A stretch of DNA of 64,000 bases, from assembly GCA_015680685.1 (NCBI GenBank), contig MNCI01007802.1:308066-372065 (forward strand). Reading direction: 5' to 3'. Origin of the DNA: Gnetum montanum. Lineage: Eukaryota; Streptophyta; Gnetopsida; Gnetales; Gnetaceae. Both the position numbers and the translations under genes were made by a program. Shown here in pieces: positions 34,945 through 46,639 of this stretch; the stretch's first letter is position 1, and each line of letters starts with the position of its first letter. The notes under the pieces are model-generated. The model had not been told where the DNA came from. It made no database searches and saw only the letters and a list, made by a program, of their open reading frames with translations.

Positions 34945-36234
34945 GACAAGAAAAAATTCTACAGGCTAGAGAAATTCAATGAAGAAATGGTGACATTTGA
35001 TGGTAATGGTAAGGCTCTAATAAAAGGTAAGTCATCTTCTATGATGAATAATTTGTATTTTGTAAATGGATTAGAGAAAAATTTAATAAGCATAAATTAA
35101 GTATGTAATAATGGAAAATAAGTTGTCTTTAAATTTGATCATTATGATATCAAGAATGTTATGACTAATGAAATTAGTTTTATTGGTAAAAGATCTAGTA
35201 ATGCCTATATTGCTAATAATTATGATTTCTTCAATTATAAATTTAATTATATATTAAGAAAATTACAAGATAGCTAGTTATGACATAGACTATTAGCATA
35301 TTTAAAGTTTAAAAGTTTTACTATCTAGAAATCAGATCATTGATGGGCTTCCACTTATCTAGAGCAAGAAGGATAAGGTTTGTAATACTTGTTAAAGAGC
35401 TAAATAACAAAAAGTTTCCTTTCATGTTAAAAATTAAATTTCTAACTCTATGCCTCTTGAAATTTTGCATATTTATTTAAATTATCCTTCTAAGGCTATC
35501 AATATGTGAGGCAAGAAATATTTCATAATTGTGATTGATGATTAGTCTTGATTTTCCTAGATTTTTCTATTGATCCATAAGGATGAAGCGCTTCATTACT
35601 TCAAAAGCTTTTTTTTTATACTATAGAGAGAAAAGAGATACTTGATAAAGACTATTAAAAGTAATTATGATGGAGAGTTTCAAAATTAGTTATTTATAGA
35701 TCTTTACAATAATAAATACATCACTCATCAATTTGCTACTCCATGAACACCTTAAAAAAATGGTGCTATTGAACAAAGGAATGGAGTTCTACAACAAATG
35801 ACTAAGACACTATTCGAAGAAAATAATCTTGTAAAATCATTTCTGAGAGAAGCCATAAATACTACTTGCTACATTGCCAATCATATTCTAGGTAGGCCTC
35901 ACACTACTAAATTAGCATATGAGCTATACTATGGTTATAAGCCCAAGGTAAATTATTTTAAAGCTTTTGAATCAGAATGTTTTATTTTAAAAAGTAAAGA
36001 AAAGAAAAGAAAATTTAATGAAGGTGGCTTTTTGGATATTCATCTACGTGTAAAGCATATAGAGTGTTTAATAAATGATCTATTATAATATAAGAAACTA
36101 TTTATGTCAATTTTAATGAGTCAATTAATCAGTTAAATGATGATGATGATCATAATGATAATGATTTAGGATTCATTGGAAATTCCACAAAACATGATGA
36201 TAACTAAAAACCAAATACATAGTAATTAAAAAGT
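34945..36234 (+). pseudogene. Ty1/copia pre-integrase and integrase, decayed
   Basis: The right half of the copia element. 34945-35100 reads DKKKFYRLEKFNEEMVTFDG, KGKSSSMMNNLYFVNGLEKN, the gag pre-integrase region. About 35500-36090 is the integrase core: GKKYFIIVIDD (first catalytic Asp), NYDGEF near the second, NGAIEQRNGVLQQMTKTLF with the catalytic Glu, then EAINTTCYIANHILGRPHTT and ELYYGYKPKVNYFKAFESEC. Copia gene order (protease before integrase) holds. RT and RNase H are absent because element H begins at 36235. Confidence 0.82.
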
Positions 36235-37219
36235 TGATGAGCAATGGGCACCCCCTATGCCAAACCATACAAATTATGAGAATTCATGCATAACTCAATC
36301 GAATTTCATGGATGGGACTAGTTTGGAATCTAGATTGTTAAGTATTAATTGTAGTTTGTTATCTTCCCACTTGAACTAGTGGTAGCTTTATCACGTATGG
36401 TTAGTCCAAAGTGTGGCATATGATGGTTGATGTTGTTTTGACTTTATGCTGCTCCTAATGATAATAGAGAAATAAATTATTTAATCTAATTAACAACAAA
36501 AAGATAAAGTCTAAATTAGCCTACAGGTGATGAGTGTCCATTCCTAACTTGCCTTACATGTCCTAAATCCACGTATCTACTACTGAGATTACCAAGCGTT
36601 ATGCTACTGGGTGAACCAAGTAATAACGCTATTGGGATTACCAAGTGAATACGTGTTTACACTTGAAACTGATTGAACTCATTTCACCAATTGATCAATA
36701 TATGTGAAAATGTAAATATTAACCAAGTACATGGAATAAAAATTGCATGGAAAGTAAATTTAATCTAAGTCAAAGTGTTGCAATGAATAAGAATCAATCT
36801 TGATCTTATTATCATTCATGAAATATGTCCAAGTACATTAGTACTCAAATAAGACACCATACAACTGACTCAGATGCACACTATAGACACTCATTGACTA
36901 TTCTCTAAGATTACAGAATAAAATTGCAAGTGTTCGACTACACTATTGACAAAAGAATGTCAAATACATAGCAGGAGCACACATATTTATAGGTGAAAAC
37001 ACACTTACGTCAATGTGTACCTATCAATGTGTCTACACATGTGTCAACTGATCTGCATTGACACATACCCATTGACGTAGCTACGATATCACATCTACGA
37101 CATTGCAAATGTGATGTAGCATCTAAGATGTAGTAGCTAACTAAGACACATTGATAGGTATTCTACAATGCATATGTGATGTAGCATCTATGATATCTCA
37201 GCCAACTGATGCTTCATCA
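36235..37219 (-). repeat. 3' LTR of truncated element H
   Basis: 985 bp, TGATGAGC to TTCATCA on the plus strand. On the minus strand TATAAATATG (near 36988) follows a U3 with repeated TCAATGTGT and GATGTAGCATCTA units. The internal 3' end lies to its right, so this is the 3' LTR of a minus-strand element of the A-like group. Confidence 0.8.
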
Positions 37220-37502
37220 TGCCTCCACAACTTACTAAAACTTATTCTCGAGTTAACAAAATAGGACCAAACTTTCTTTACAAAAAATTGGGAAAGTATG
37301 GGATTATTGACTAACACTATATATTGATTAAATTTGAGTTCTACATTATAAAATTTTATTTGAGTGGATGCATTAGAAAATGACAAAATGATTAGAAAAA
37401 CATCGAAGATTACAAAATTTACAGAGTTCTTCAAAAATTAGCTAAATATGATTCTTCTTGTTGCCACTAGTAATGGCAGACTTCCAACCTTGATCATCTC
37501 CA
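37220..37502 (-). other. 3' terminal internal sequence of element H
   Basis: On the minus strand this matches the last 250 bases before the 3' LTR of element A, including the polypurine-like GTGGAGGCA next to the LTR. It stops abruptly near 37500, where plus-strand LTR sequence of element E begins. The rest of H is missing. Confidence 0.7.
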
Positions 37503-37623
37503 TTAGATTTCACTTCCTTGAACTAGTGTACTCAATTACTTAATTTCTATGGAGTTTGACCACATCAAGCATGAATGCTTGTGATTTTTATTGTTGGGTG
37601 TAGTGGTACCTCATCACTCATCA
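37503..37623 (+). repeat. 5' LTR remnant of element E
   Basis: The final part of a C-type LTR (GTTGGGTGTAGTGGTACC to CACTCATCA). A primer site reading TGGTACTATTACTAGGGA follows at 37625-37642, the tRNA-Asp complement with several transitions. Confidence 0.75.
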
Positions 37624-37781
37624 TTGGTACTATTACTAGGGACCTTTAAGTTGTTATGTACACTATCTAATACTAGTGAAAATTATTCAAATATTTGGAA
37701 TGAACCTTAGAGTCATATCATGCTTAAAATAACTACAGTAATTGTTAAAAGCATAATGCATTTCTATTTTTCTAACATAAA

Positions 37782-40320
37782 ATGTCTTCTTCTCATAAGA
37801 GAAATTCTCTACCCAAGTTTGACGAAGTACATCAGCATGTGCCCCAATAGTATAGGATGATATATGCTTATCTTGATGAGTATGTATGCAATTTTATCTT
37901 CATCCTACATCAAGATGAACAGTTGTGGTGGCATGACATGGATGGTAACATTATGTTGCTACTAGATCAAGTTATTCTTGCGATGCTCCACCAAACTCTT
38001 ATGCATTTGGGCCTCCAAGAACTTCATGTTGAGTATGTTGTGCAAGATATTGACACCAGAATTACCATCCCATTGATGCACAATGTCTAAGGGATCACTA
38101 GTTAGAGCAATGCTATGAATTTGCAAAGGGAAAGTGGTTCATTAATTCCTCATACTTGCCATAATAAAAAGATGGTGGAGATCCCTTTTCTAAGGGTTTT
38201 CCATTTGGAAAAACTCTTCTTTTTGACTTTGGTGAAGGAGGTTAAAACCAGAACTTGCAATCCATGATCCATAATCTAGGTTTTGGCAAGAACGAATTCA
38301 ACAAAAAAGGAGGATCCAAAGAGGCGAGTTAGGGTAGGGATGCAGACAAGAAACTTGATCATGATTATGACCATGATCATTGAAGAGGGGGTACTAAGCA
38401 CCATGATGATGCTAGTCCTCCTTCCTCTTCACATTCATCATTATCCTCTTCTTCTTCTTACTCCAATTGCAACCATAGGAGGCACAACTATGATCGAGGT
38501 GATAGACTAGACCAAAATGATTAAAGGGATCATCGAGCAAGTAAATACAAGGGGCATGGGAATTTAAGAGAGACCCAATGTCATGAATGAAGGGGTAGTA
38601 GAAGACATCATAGGAACTAGAATCATGGCCTCGATGAGCCATTTCTTGCTACCTAGAGTATGCTAAATATTGCAAAGGAAGTAAGAATTCCCACAAGGCA
38701 TGTATAGGATAGTTGAATCAAAAAACTAGAGATGAACAATATTCCTTGATTCAAAGGGGGATATAACTTGGATCAGTAGAACCATCTCCAAGCTTTTCAA
38801 GATGCATGTGCTTTGTAGAATATAGAAAATGAGTCATAAAAGCTTAAGTTATTTCCAAGGACACTCAATAAAGAAGTATAAAACTAGTAATGGTCCTTAG
38901 AACTCGAGTCTATCAAACAATGGAGTACAATGCTTAAATTATTCAGTGACAAATATTAAATGTACTCTTGAGTGTACAACTTAAGGAGGTAGATCCAAGA
39001 ATGAAAACAAGGGATACACAAACCCTTGAACATTTTCATAGGATAATACTATTCCTTATTGCATAGATGTCCTAGCCATGGTTATTCTTAACTGGACCAA
39101 CTTCACCACATTGCATATGAGCTTCAATTAGAAATAAGGAGAACCCTTGGCATTTATGCCCAAGGAAAATTGTTAGAATTAAGTACCCATTATATCTAAA
39201 GATTGATTGAGTAGGTAGCTAAAGAGGAAGGATTATTAAGAAAATGAGAAAGCGTAGAAGAGTACAACTATGATCCTTCCATTCGTAAGAGGAATGCTCA
39301 ATTTTGTGATCGTGAGGAAGAATCATCACTTGAAGAGGTGGTGAATTCAAAAACCTTGCTGCTTCAAAAATTTCAATCTAAAATTTTAGCCAAGTTTGAT
39401 AAGTTATGGGACTTCATGAATAGCAAATTTCAAGCTATCCTAAGTTGTTGAAGAGTCCAAAGAACAAGGTAGTGATCATGAGTGTAGGAGGTGCAAAGAA
39501 GTTGAACCTACTAATCAAAGAGGTAAGGGTAAGATTGCTGTAATAGAGGAAGTTGTGGAAAGTGACTCAGATGATGATGGTGGGTGTGACATCTAGCATT
39601 ATGAACATCCTAAGAGATGTTGTTCTATTGTGTTGTACTTACAGGTGTTTGGGGTGTATGATTTGAATCCACACCTAGAAGATTGCCTTATCCTTAAGGA
39701 AATTCTAGTATTATCCAAGTGGAACTCCACCATAACCATATGAGCAATGCCAATAGTGGCATTAACCACAGTCAAGGTAGTAATATCATTATAGATAACC
39801 GAATCCATACAAGTATTATGTTTAGCAATCTGTGTCTCCACATGACTCTTCTAGTAACGTTTCTACTTTTCAACCTTACTACTACTCTCTTGATTCTTAT
39901 AGAATTCATTCTTCAAATGCAAGGAGGAATACCTCATTTTACCCTTATCCTTCTTCTATTCCTGGACATATTCCTCCACCCTCAACATAGCTACCACTTG
40001 CTCCATCTATGCACGATGATCTCCCAGCTCAACCACAACAAAGCAATGCCACCAAGGTCATTAACTTACAATTGGTTCATCAACTAAGTGGTTCAAACAT
40101 TCGATCAAAGAAAGGACCTTTCTTATGATCCCATAGTCCACCTAAGCCCTCACATACACCTATGGTTACAAACTTTGTTTCTCCATCTTATTTTATATCA
40201 AATTCCTTTGAGTATCCTTCAAATCAAATACCACCTAGGATCCATACTATTATGCTTACTCCAACAGTATTTGATTGGATTCATGCTTGCAACTTTCCCA
40301 GGAAATTAAAAAATCTTGGG
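37782..40320 (+). pseudogene. gag: gag of element E, decayed
   Basis: ATG 37782 opens MSSSHKRNSLPKFDEVHQH. The N-terminal block is clear: DEYVCNFIFILHQDEQLWW, HDMDGNIMLL, LGLQELHVEYVVQDIDTR. A His/Asp-rich region lies near 38330-38520, a capsid-like core near 38730-38960 and a knuckle-like remnant near 39590 (HYEHPKRCCSI, first Cys pair damaged). The Pro/His-rich tail runs to about 40090. Numerous stops and at least one frame change. Confidence 0.78.
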
Positions 40321-40324
40321 AGTT

Positions 40325-40745
40325 CTCTTATTTATTTATAGATTGCTAGGAATGAACTATACAAATCTCTTCTTGATTCAGGTTTTGGTGTCAACTTGAT
40401 TTATTATGAAATGTATACTAAATGGAACCTACCTCCTCTCAAGAACAGCAATATCAAATTAGAATTGGTAGACTAGTCCATCATTATCCCATTAAGATTA
40501 GTGGAAGACATTATGACAACTTTCTATGGGTGGTCTTATCCTATTGATTTCCTAGTGATCAAGGTGAAGAACTATAGAGGGACTTTCTAATTATCATGGG
40601 AAGGGCATGACTAAGCATCGTTGATGCAAGAATGAACATTCAAGATCTTTTCCTAGAAATATCTAAAGAAAATGCATTTGGAAAGATTGAGAAGAAGTGA
40701 GTTCCATGCATCATGTAAAATGATATAGGGTGCAATTATGTGTAG
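40325..40745 (+). pseudogene. Aspartic protease of element E
   Basis: SLLDSGFGVNLIYYEMYTK keeps a D-S-G triad, unlike the D-S-S of B, C and D. It is followed by SIIIPLRLVEDIMTTFYGWS, YPIDFLVIKVK and, after a frame change, LIIMGRA. Interrupted by several stops. Confidence 0.75.
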
Positions 40746-41029
40746 AACCTATGGTTTGTTAAATAAGAATCCATCTCTGCATGCAAGTAGTGTGCACTAG
40801 ATGTAGAAATTCAAGGGTATCTATATGTAGTAGCTATAAAATAAGAGGGCACCTAGTGGCTTACCATTGATCATGAAATCAACACACTTTGCATAGCCTA
40901 ACATGTGCACATGTCATAGGCATGGATGAACTAGAGTAAGTTCATCACCAACTCTTTAATAATGCAAATGATGACACCTATTGAGGAGAGTTAAAAATTC
41001 CTAAAAATTTCAAGAGCCCCTTGAATTAA

Positions 41030-42050
41030 AAACTCTACCTATAGGCATGGAATATGTATTCTTAAGAAATTGAAAGCCAACCATAGCCAATGAAAATTTT
41101 GCTCTAGAATAGAAAATGATGCTGTTGGAAGTGGTTGAAAAATGTTCAGTAGCCTTTGCTTGGTCATATTTTGAACTCATATGGATTGATCTTGGGATAT
41201 GCTAGCATCATATCTACACCAACCTAGCCATGAAGCCACAGAGGCAACCATAGAGGCAATTAAATTCCAAACTAAATTAGATCATCAAGGAGGAAATCAA
41301 ACAACTCCTAAAGGTGGAGTTCATCTATCCTATTGCAGATAGTGAGTGGGTTAGTCCACTCGTGATTGTGCCAAAGAAAGAAGGCAAGTGGTGGGTTTGC
41401 ATCAATTTTTCGCTATTGAATATTGCAACATTCAAGGATCATTTCCCATTTCTATTAGTTGATTAGGTGTTAAACAAAATATCTAGGCATTGCTACTACA
41501 GTTTTCTTGATGGTTATAGTGGCTATAACTAAATCTAGATAACACCAGAAGACTAAGCTAAAACAATGTTCATGAGTCCTTGGAGCACTTTTACATATTG
41601 CAAGATGCCTTTTGGTTTGTGCAATGCCCCTACTACCTTCCAATGCATGGTCTTAAGCATTTTTCAAAAGAAGATTGATAGTGGTATGGAAGTATTCATG
41701 GATGACTTCTCCACCTATGGAGTTATATTTAAGCAAGTCCTAGACTACCTTGAGTAATTACTGAAAAGATGTGTTTAAAAAAAATTGTGGCTCAACTAGC
41801 AAAAGATTCATCTCATTGTCTAAGAGGGAATCGTACTAGGGCATAGAATATCACAAGCAAGAATTGAGATAGATCCTAAAAAAATAAGGATCATCCAAGG
41901 AATTACCCATCAACTAGAAACTTTCTAAGATGTTCAGTCATTTCTTAGCCACACTGGCTACTACCAATGATTCATAGAGAATTTCTTTAAGATCACAAAA
42001 ACATTCATTGAGCTAACAATGAAAGATGCTCCATTTGTTTGGACCATGGA
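41030..42050 (+). pseudogene. Reverse transcriptase of element E
   Basis: EWVSPLVIVPKKEGKWWVCI, FKDHFPFLLVD, YYSFLDGYSGYN, FMSPWSTFTYCKMPFGLCNA and VFMDDFSTYGVIF with the F-M-D-D catalytic box at 41695-41706. The tail has EGIVLGHRISQARIEIDP. The 63-codon stretch 41566-41757 is still open. Stops elsewhere are mainly TAG at expected Gln or Trp codons. Confidence 0.83.
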
Positions 42051-42109
42051 ATGTGAAAAAGCATTCTAGTAGTTGAAAGAGAAAGTTGTAGAAACTCCAA
42101 TTCTACAAG

Positions 42110-42530
42110 CACCGGACTAGTCCAAACCATTTTATGTTATGATGGATGCATTGAATTATGCCTTGGGGTGTATGCTTATGCAAATTGATGACAAGAAATA
42201 TCCATACTACATCCACTACACAAGCCAAAGAATTATGGGCACATAACTAAACTACACCGCTTCAGAAAAAGAACTGATGGCAGTGGTGTTTGCTCCAGAG
42301 AAGTTCTAGCATTATGTGCTTGGATATAAAGTGTTTGTGCACATGGATCATAGTGCAATTCATTTCATAATAAAGAAGCCAATGGTGAGCCCTAGTATCA
42401 TATGATGCTTGGTGATCTTATAGGAGTTTGATCTTACGATGGTAGATTAAAAGGAAACTAAGAATGTGATTGCTAACGACTTGTCTCAATTACGATGGGA
42501 CAACAAAAAGGAAGAAAGCCCATTATCTGA
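42110..42530 (+). pseudogene. RNase H of element E
   Basis: FYVMMDALNYALGCMLMQID, LNYTASEKELMAVVFAPEKF, LGYKVFVHMDHSAIHFIIKK, NVIANDLSQLRWDN. The catalytic Asp, Glu and Asp positions are retained; at least three stops interrupt the domain. Confidence 0.8.
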
Positions 42531-42679
42531 TCTATTTCCTAATGAACTCCTCTTTTCTAGGGCTATAACTAAATAATTTCTCACTAAGCCTCAATGGTAT
42601 GATGGCATTCTTACCTATCTTACCACTCAGGAGATACCACAAGGGTTGGACCACTAAAAGAAACAAAAATTTCTTCACC

Positions 42680-43870
42680 AAGTAAAATGCTTCATGGAGA
42701 TCAGCATACACCTCTATAAGGTGTGTGTTGATGGCATAGTTTAATGGTATTTCCATGATGCTAATCAACTACGTGTTCTCCAGGATGCTCATGAGGTCCT
42801 TGTGGGGCCACTATGCTGGGGAATGCATGGCGATTAAAATCCTAAGGGAAGGGTATTATTGACCAAAAATATTTAGGGATGCTCACCAATATGTCCATTC
42901 TTGTGAATGTTGCCAATGAGATGGTAGAATAACTGCTCAAATGAAGGGTTCTCAATAGTGGATTCAACCATTAAAACCTTTGACATATGGGACATAGACT
43001 TCATGGGTCCCATCACTCCCATGTCAAATGGAAAGGTGTACATCATAGTCATTGTTGACTATTGTACAAAATGGGTAGAACCAATAACTATCACTAACTG
43101 TGCCTCCTCTACTGCTACTTGGTTTGTATAAAAAAATGTTGTAAACAAGTTTATGTGCCATGTGCATTAATTTTTGATAATGAAACTCACTTTACAAGCA
43201 CTACTTTTCAAAAGCTTATGCAACACTTGGGGGTTTAAAATAAACTAACAACATCCTTCCATCCCCAAGCCAAAAGTCAAGCTGAGGTTATCAATAGGGA
43301 AATCACAAAGATTCTAATGAGAACTATTAGTAAATATAGGAAAGACTAGAGTAGAAAACTAAACAATGCCCTTTGGGCCTATTGCTCAACATGGAAACTT
43401 CCTATAGGCTATTCTTCCTATGAGCTAGTGTATGAAAAATTATTAACACTTCCTATTCAATCCAAGCTCTATACACTTTCAATAGCCTATGACCTTGACC
43501 TTGACTTAGGTCTAACACAAAAAGAAAGATTAATGAGTCTCAACCTACTATGCAAAAATTTATTGGTGGCCTTGTCATCTAACGAGTTGCACAAGGCATT
43601 TAACTAAAAAATGCCATGACCTTAGAATTAGAAAATTCAAATTTCAATTAGAAGATAAGGTTCTCTATTGGAACCCCACACACATACCTCAATAAACTAA
43701 GTTCTAGACATTGTGAGAATGACCTTACATCATTTATGAAACTTTTTTTTGGGGCCATGATGATCTAAAAAGCTAAGATCTTAGACAAGAGCAGTTGGTC
43801 AACATACAGTAAGTTAAACCTTTCCATGAGCCTAAGCAAGCCAATGCAACAAATGCCTCATCAGATGGAA
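42680..43870 (+). pseudogene. Integrase of element E
   Basis: The zinc-binding Cys pair survives as SCECCQ near 42900. The core reads DFMGPITPMSNGKVYIIVIV, DYCTKWVEP, FDNETHFTSTTF and, after frame changes, YSSYELVYEKLLTLPIQ, HDLRIRKFKFQLEDKVLYWN. Frame changes occur around 42800 and 43150. The end agrees with C and D. Confidence 0.78.
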
Positions 43871-43905
43871 AACTACACTCAATATTTTTGATCTTCTCCT
43901 TTCAA

Positions 43906-44771
43906 CCCAGTTGTGGGGGAAATGACCATCCATGCTAACTATATAAGTAGCTCCTCAATTTTTCATATTTTTTCTTTACAAATTTTTATTTTACACTTTG
44001 TTATTTTTAGAACTTTTTGTTTTACACATTCTTTATCTTACACTTTTTATTTTCTACATTATTAATTTTTCAAATTTTTTTTACAACATCGTTAATATGT
44101 TTTATTTTTCTTAAATATTTTACAAATTCTTATATATTTTTCTCTATTTGGATGTGATTTTGTTATCATGTTTTAATAATAACATGCCTTATTGCCACTT
44201 GGGTACATTGTGGTTTAATTGATGTGGGTATGTGCTATCTAGTTATTTGATGATTGGTGTTTGGATTCTAGCTTTGAATGTTTTCACTGACAACTTTGAC
44301 ATGGTTTCTTTCTCATTCAACAGGTAGTGAGTCCACAACATCCACCCACCCACAAACTTTATGGTTTTTCTTGTTCTAGAAATGTGTAGTCCCTTTTTCA
44401 TTAACAAAACTTTAATGAACTTGTAACCTTGGTAGTTTTTGAAATTGGAAAGGATTCAAAGGTTTGAATAAGGTGTGACTTCAAGGGCATTCAGTACTCT
44501 TTGTGTCTTTCTACTTACTTGGATGCATGTGTGCTTTCATGGATTTCTTACTGTTTTATGTTGACCAATAATAGGAAGTTGAATAAGTCTTTTGATGGGG
44601 TGGTTCCCATCCATTAAAAAAATGATGAGAATTCCAAGCACACCTCTTAGACAAAATAAACAGGCTACAAGCACTAGTTATGGGACTAGAAAGACATGTT
44701 ACCCATGCCTGAAAGTCCCCTCTAACTAAGGCCCTTTCTCACTTCTTGCTTCTTTTTTCTTCTTAAATAAG
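43906..44771 (+). other. Partial 3' non-coding region of element E
   Basis: Starts with a variant of the motif (CCCAGTTGTGGGGG, 43906-43919), then a GTTTTACA-rich stretch and the conserved block at 44624-44738. Roughly the last kilobase expected from C, including the middle motif, second block and polypurine tract, is deleted. Confidence 0.7.
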
Positions 44772-45606
44772 TTATGTCAAATATCTGATATCGAGGACTA
44801 AGAAGTGATGTCAAATATCTGATATCGTGATGTGTGTTAGCCTATAAATATAACACTTGAGCACACCATTCGGGAAGTCAAATTAGTCATAGCATAGTAG
44901 AGCTCTTGCAGGTTTTCTTTCTCAGAGTTAGAATATTTTCCCAAGTACCCACAACAAGAGTCATTTAGTGTATGGATCTTTATTCAAGCATTGTTGTACT
45001 TGATCATGACAGTGTGTGCGGTAATAAAGATAAGCATTCTGATAAACCTTTTAGTACTTTGGCTAGACTAAATGTTTTCTTCTTGCATTTAATATTTTTA
45101 GCAATTTTATTCAATGCTTTTAAGTAATTAAGGATATAGACTAGCTAGGTTAAATAGCAATTAATTAACCTCATAAGTACAACCACTTTGAGCATGGGCA
45201 TGATGCTTGGTAATTCCAGTAACAATTAACATTTGGTAACCTAAAAACATTATATATGTTCAGGATGTGTATGAAAAGTGGGACCAAATGCTTATGTTAG
45301 GATTAATTAGACATTAGTTAGTTAGGTTAAATTAGCAATTAAATTACTTCATTCCTTTCATCCTTTATTTTAAGCACCCAAAACATAAAACATAAAAATA
45401 ATAAAAATCACATCCCTCAATTACACTTAACCATACCTATGCATATCACAAGTGTAATTGGAAAGATAATGAATGATTGTTAGAGCATGTTCACTTCCTT
45501 TAGGCTAGTGTATCGAAAGACATAGTATCCAAGGAATTTGATCGAATCATGTGTATGTGCTTAGTGATTTGTATAGTTGAGCATAGGGGGTACTTGCTAC
45601 TCATCA
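44772..45606 (+). repeat. 3' LTR of element E, lacking its start
   Basis: Joined directly to the 3' non-coding region at about 44771, beginning inside U3 (TGTCAAATATCTGATATC, present twice) and ending CTACTCATCA. AATAAAGA lies near 45023. The deletion also removed the LTR's first TG. Confidence 0.82.
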
Positions 45607-46630
45607 ATATTGATGATAGTGAAAAAAATTAATATGTACCTTGACAAGAGTAAGTTGATTGTGGATATTTTATATTACCTTAGGATAAGCATAGGGTTGG
45701 AATTTCAAATATGTACCATTCAACATATGCTTTTTCTTCTTTGATGATGTGCCTACAAACTTTGGAATTGATAAGTATAAAAAATAAGAGCCATTATCAA
45801 AATAAATATTTAATGATATATAACTATGACATATATTTAATTATTAATTAATTGCACATAAAAATCAACCCCTCCATAATAATTATATATATATTTCATA
45901 TATACACATAAAAAATTTATCACTTGAAGCCATAGTGCTCATCTTGCTAAATGAGGCCCAAGGAGGATTGGTAGATGGGAGAAAACCTAACCTCTTTAAG
46001 TGGCTATGCCTAGTCTTGAATGTAAATCTTTAACTTGAGAAACAAGCATCTTACCATCACTCCAAATGATAGTTGCTCTTTTTCATATATACACATGTAT
46101 ACTCATAGATATGAATAACATTTTCATATTTATTTTCATGTTAATTTGAAATTTTTTTAAAAAATTTAAATGCTTCATAAAATGTTTTCATTAAAACTTT
46201 GAATATAAAATATGTCAAAATTAATTAAAATAATTCATTTAAATACAACTCTTGATAAGGGTATCAACCTAACTTATTATTTTTCAGGGGTAGAACTTAT
46301 GTTAGGGTAGGAATGATTGTGGCATAAATGTACAAATAGAATCTATTTTTAAAATTCTTTCATTATACTTATTTTTTGATGTGTTGTAATTGTTTTGTTT
46401 TCTTTTAATTGGGGGGAGAGAAAATAGATTGGACTTTAATTAATAAGTGGCTTTGGGGGTGTCAAACCCAAAATAATAATAATAATATTTTTTAAAAATA
46501 TAAAATACATCGAATCAATGAAAAAAGAGTCTAAAAAAATGTCCAATGATTTTGAGGGTATCTTTTTATATTTTCATGTTTACAACTAATTTTGAAAAAT
46601 GTGTCCTCTAGCATAGGAAAAGGATTAGGT
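45607..46630 (+). other. Unknown segment inserted in gag, copy 1
   Basis: An AT-rich stretch with no coding pattern, repeated at 55352-56180 at the same relative position between two parts of a gag. It is therefore an insertion or peculiarity of this element lineage that predates the separation of the two copies. No terminal repeats were identified. It contains the SINE in this copy only. Confidence 0.65.
45910..46080 (-). mobile_element. tRNA-derived SINE
   Basis: A 171 bp insertion flanked by the perfect 16-base duplication TTTCATATATACACAT (45894-45909 and 46081-46096). The paralogous segment near 55640 has one copy and no insert. On the minus strand it has an A-box-like GTGATGGTAAGATGC (46060-46046) and, 37 bases downstream, a B-box-like ACATTCAAGACTAGG (46023-46009). 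It ends in a short T run before the duplication. This fits plant SINEs transcribed by RNA polymerase III and moved by LINE machinery. Confidence 0.8.
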
Positions 46631-46639
46631 GTTGCCCTT

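Larger units (their letters stand above)
37503..45606 (+). mobile_element. Element E: 5'-truncated gypsy element related to C
   Basis: About 8.1 kb with the last 120 bases of the 5' LTR, primer site, gag, protease, RT, RNase H, integrase, part of the 3' region and a 3' LTR lacking its first part. The right flank ATATT (45607-45611) corresponds to ATAGT at the paralogous unoccupied site 55352-55356. The 5' end is broken at the junction with H. All coding domains carry stops. Confidence 0.85.

Noticed and set aside
36235-45606. H and E as a single element with its two LTRs
   Set aside because: The LTRs have opposite orientation and belong to different families; the internal sequences also run in opposite directions.
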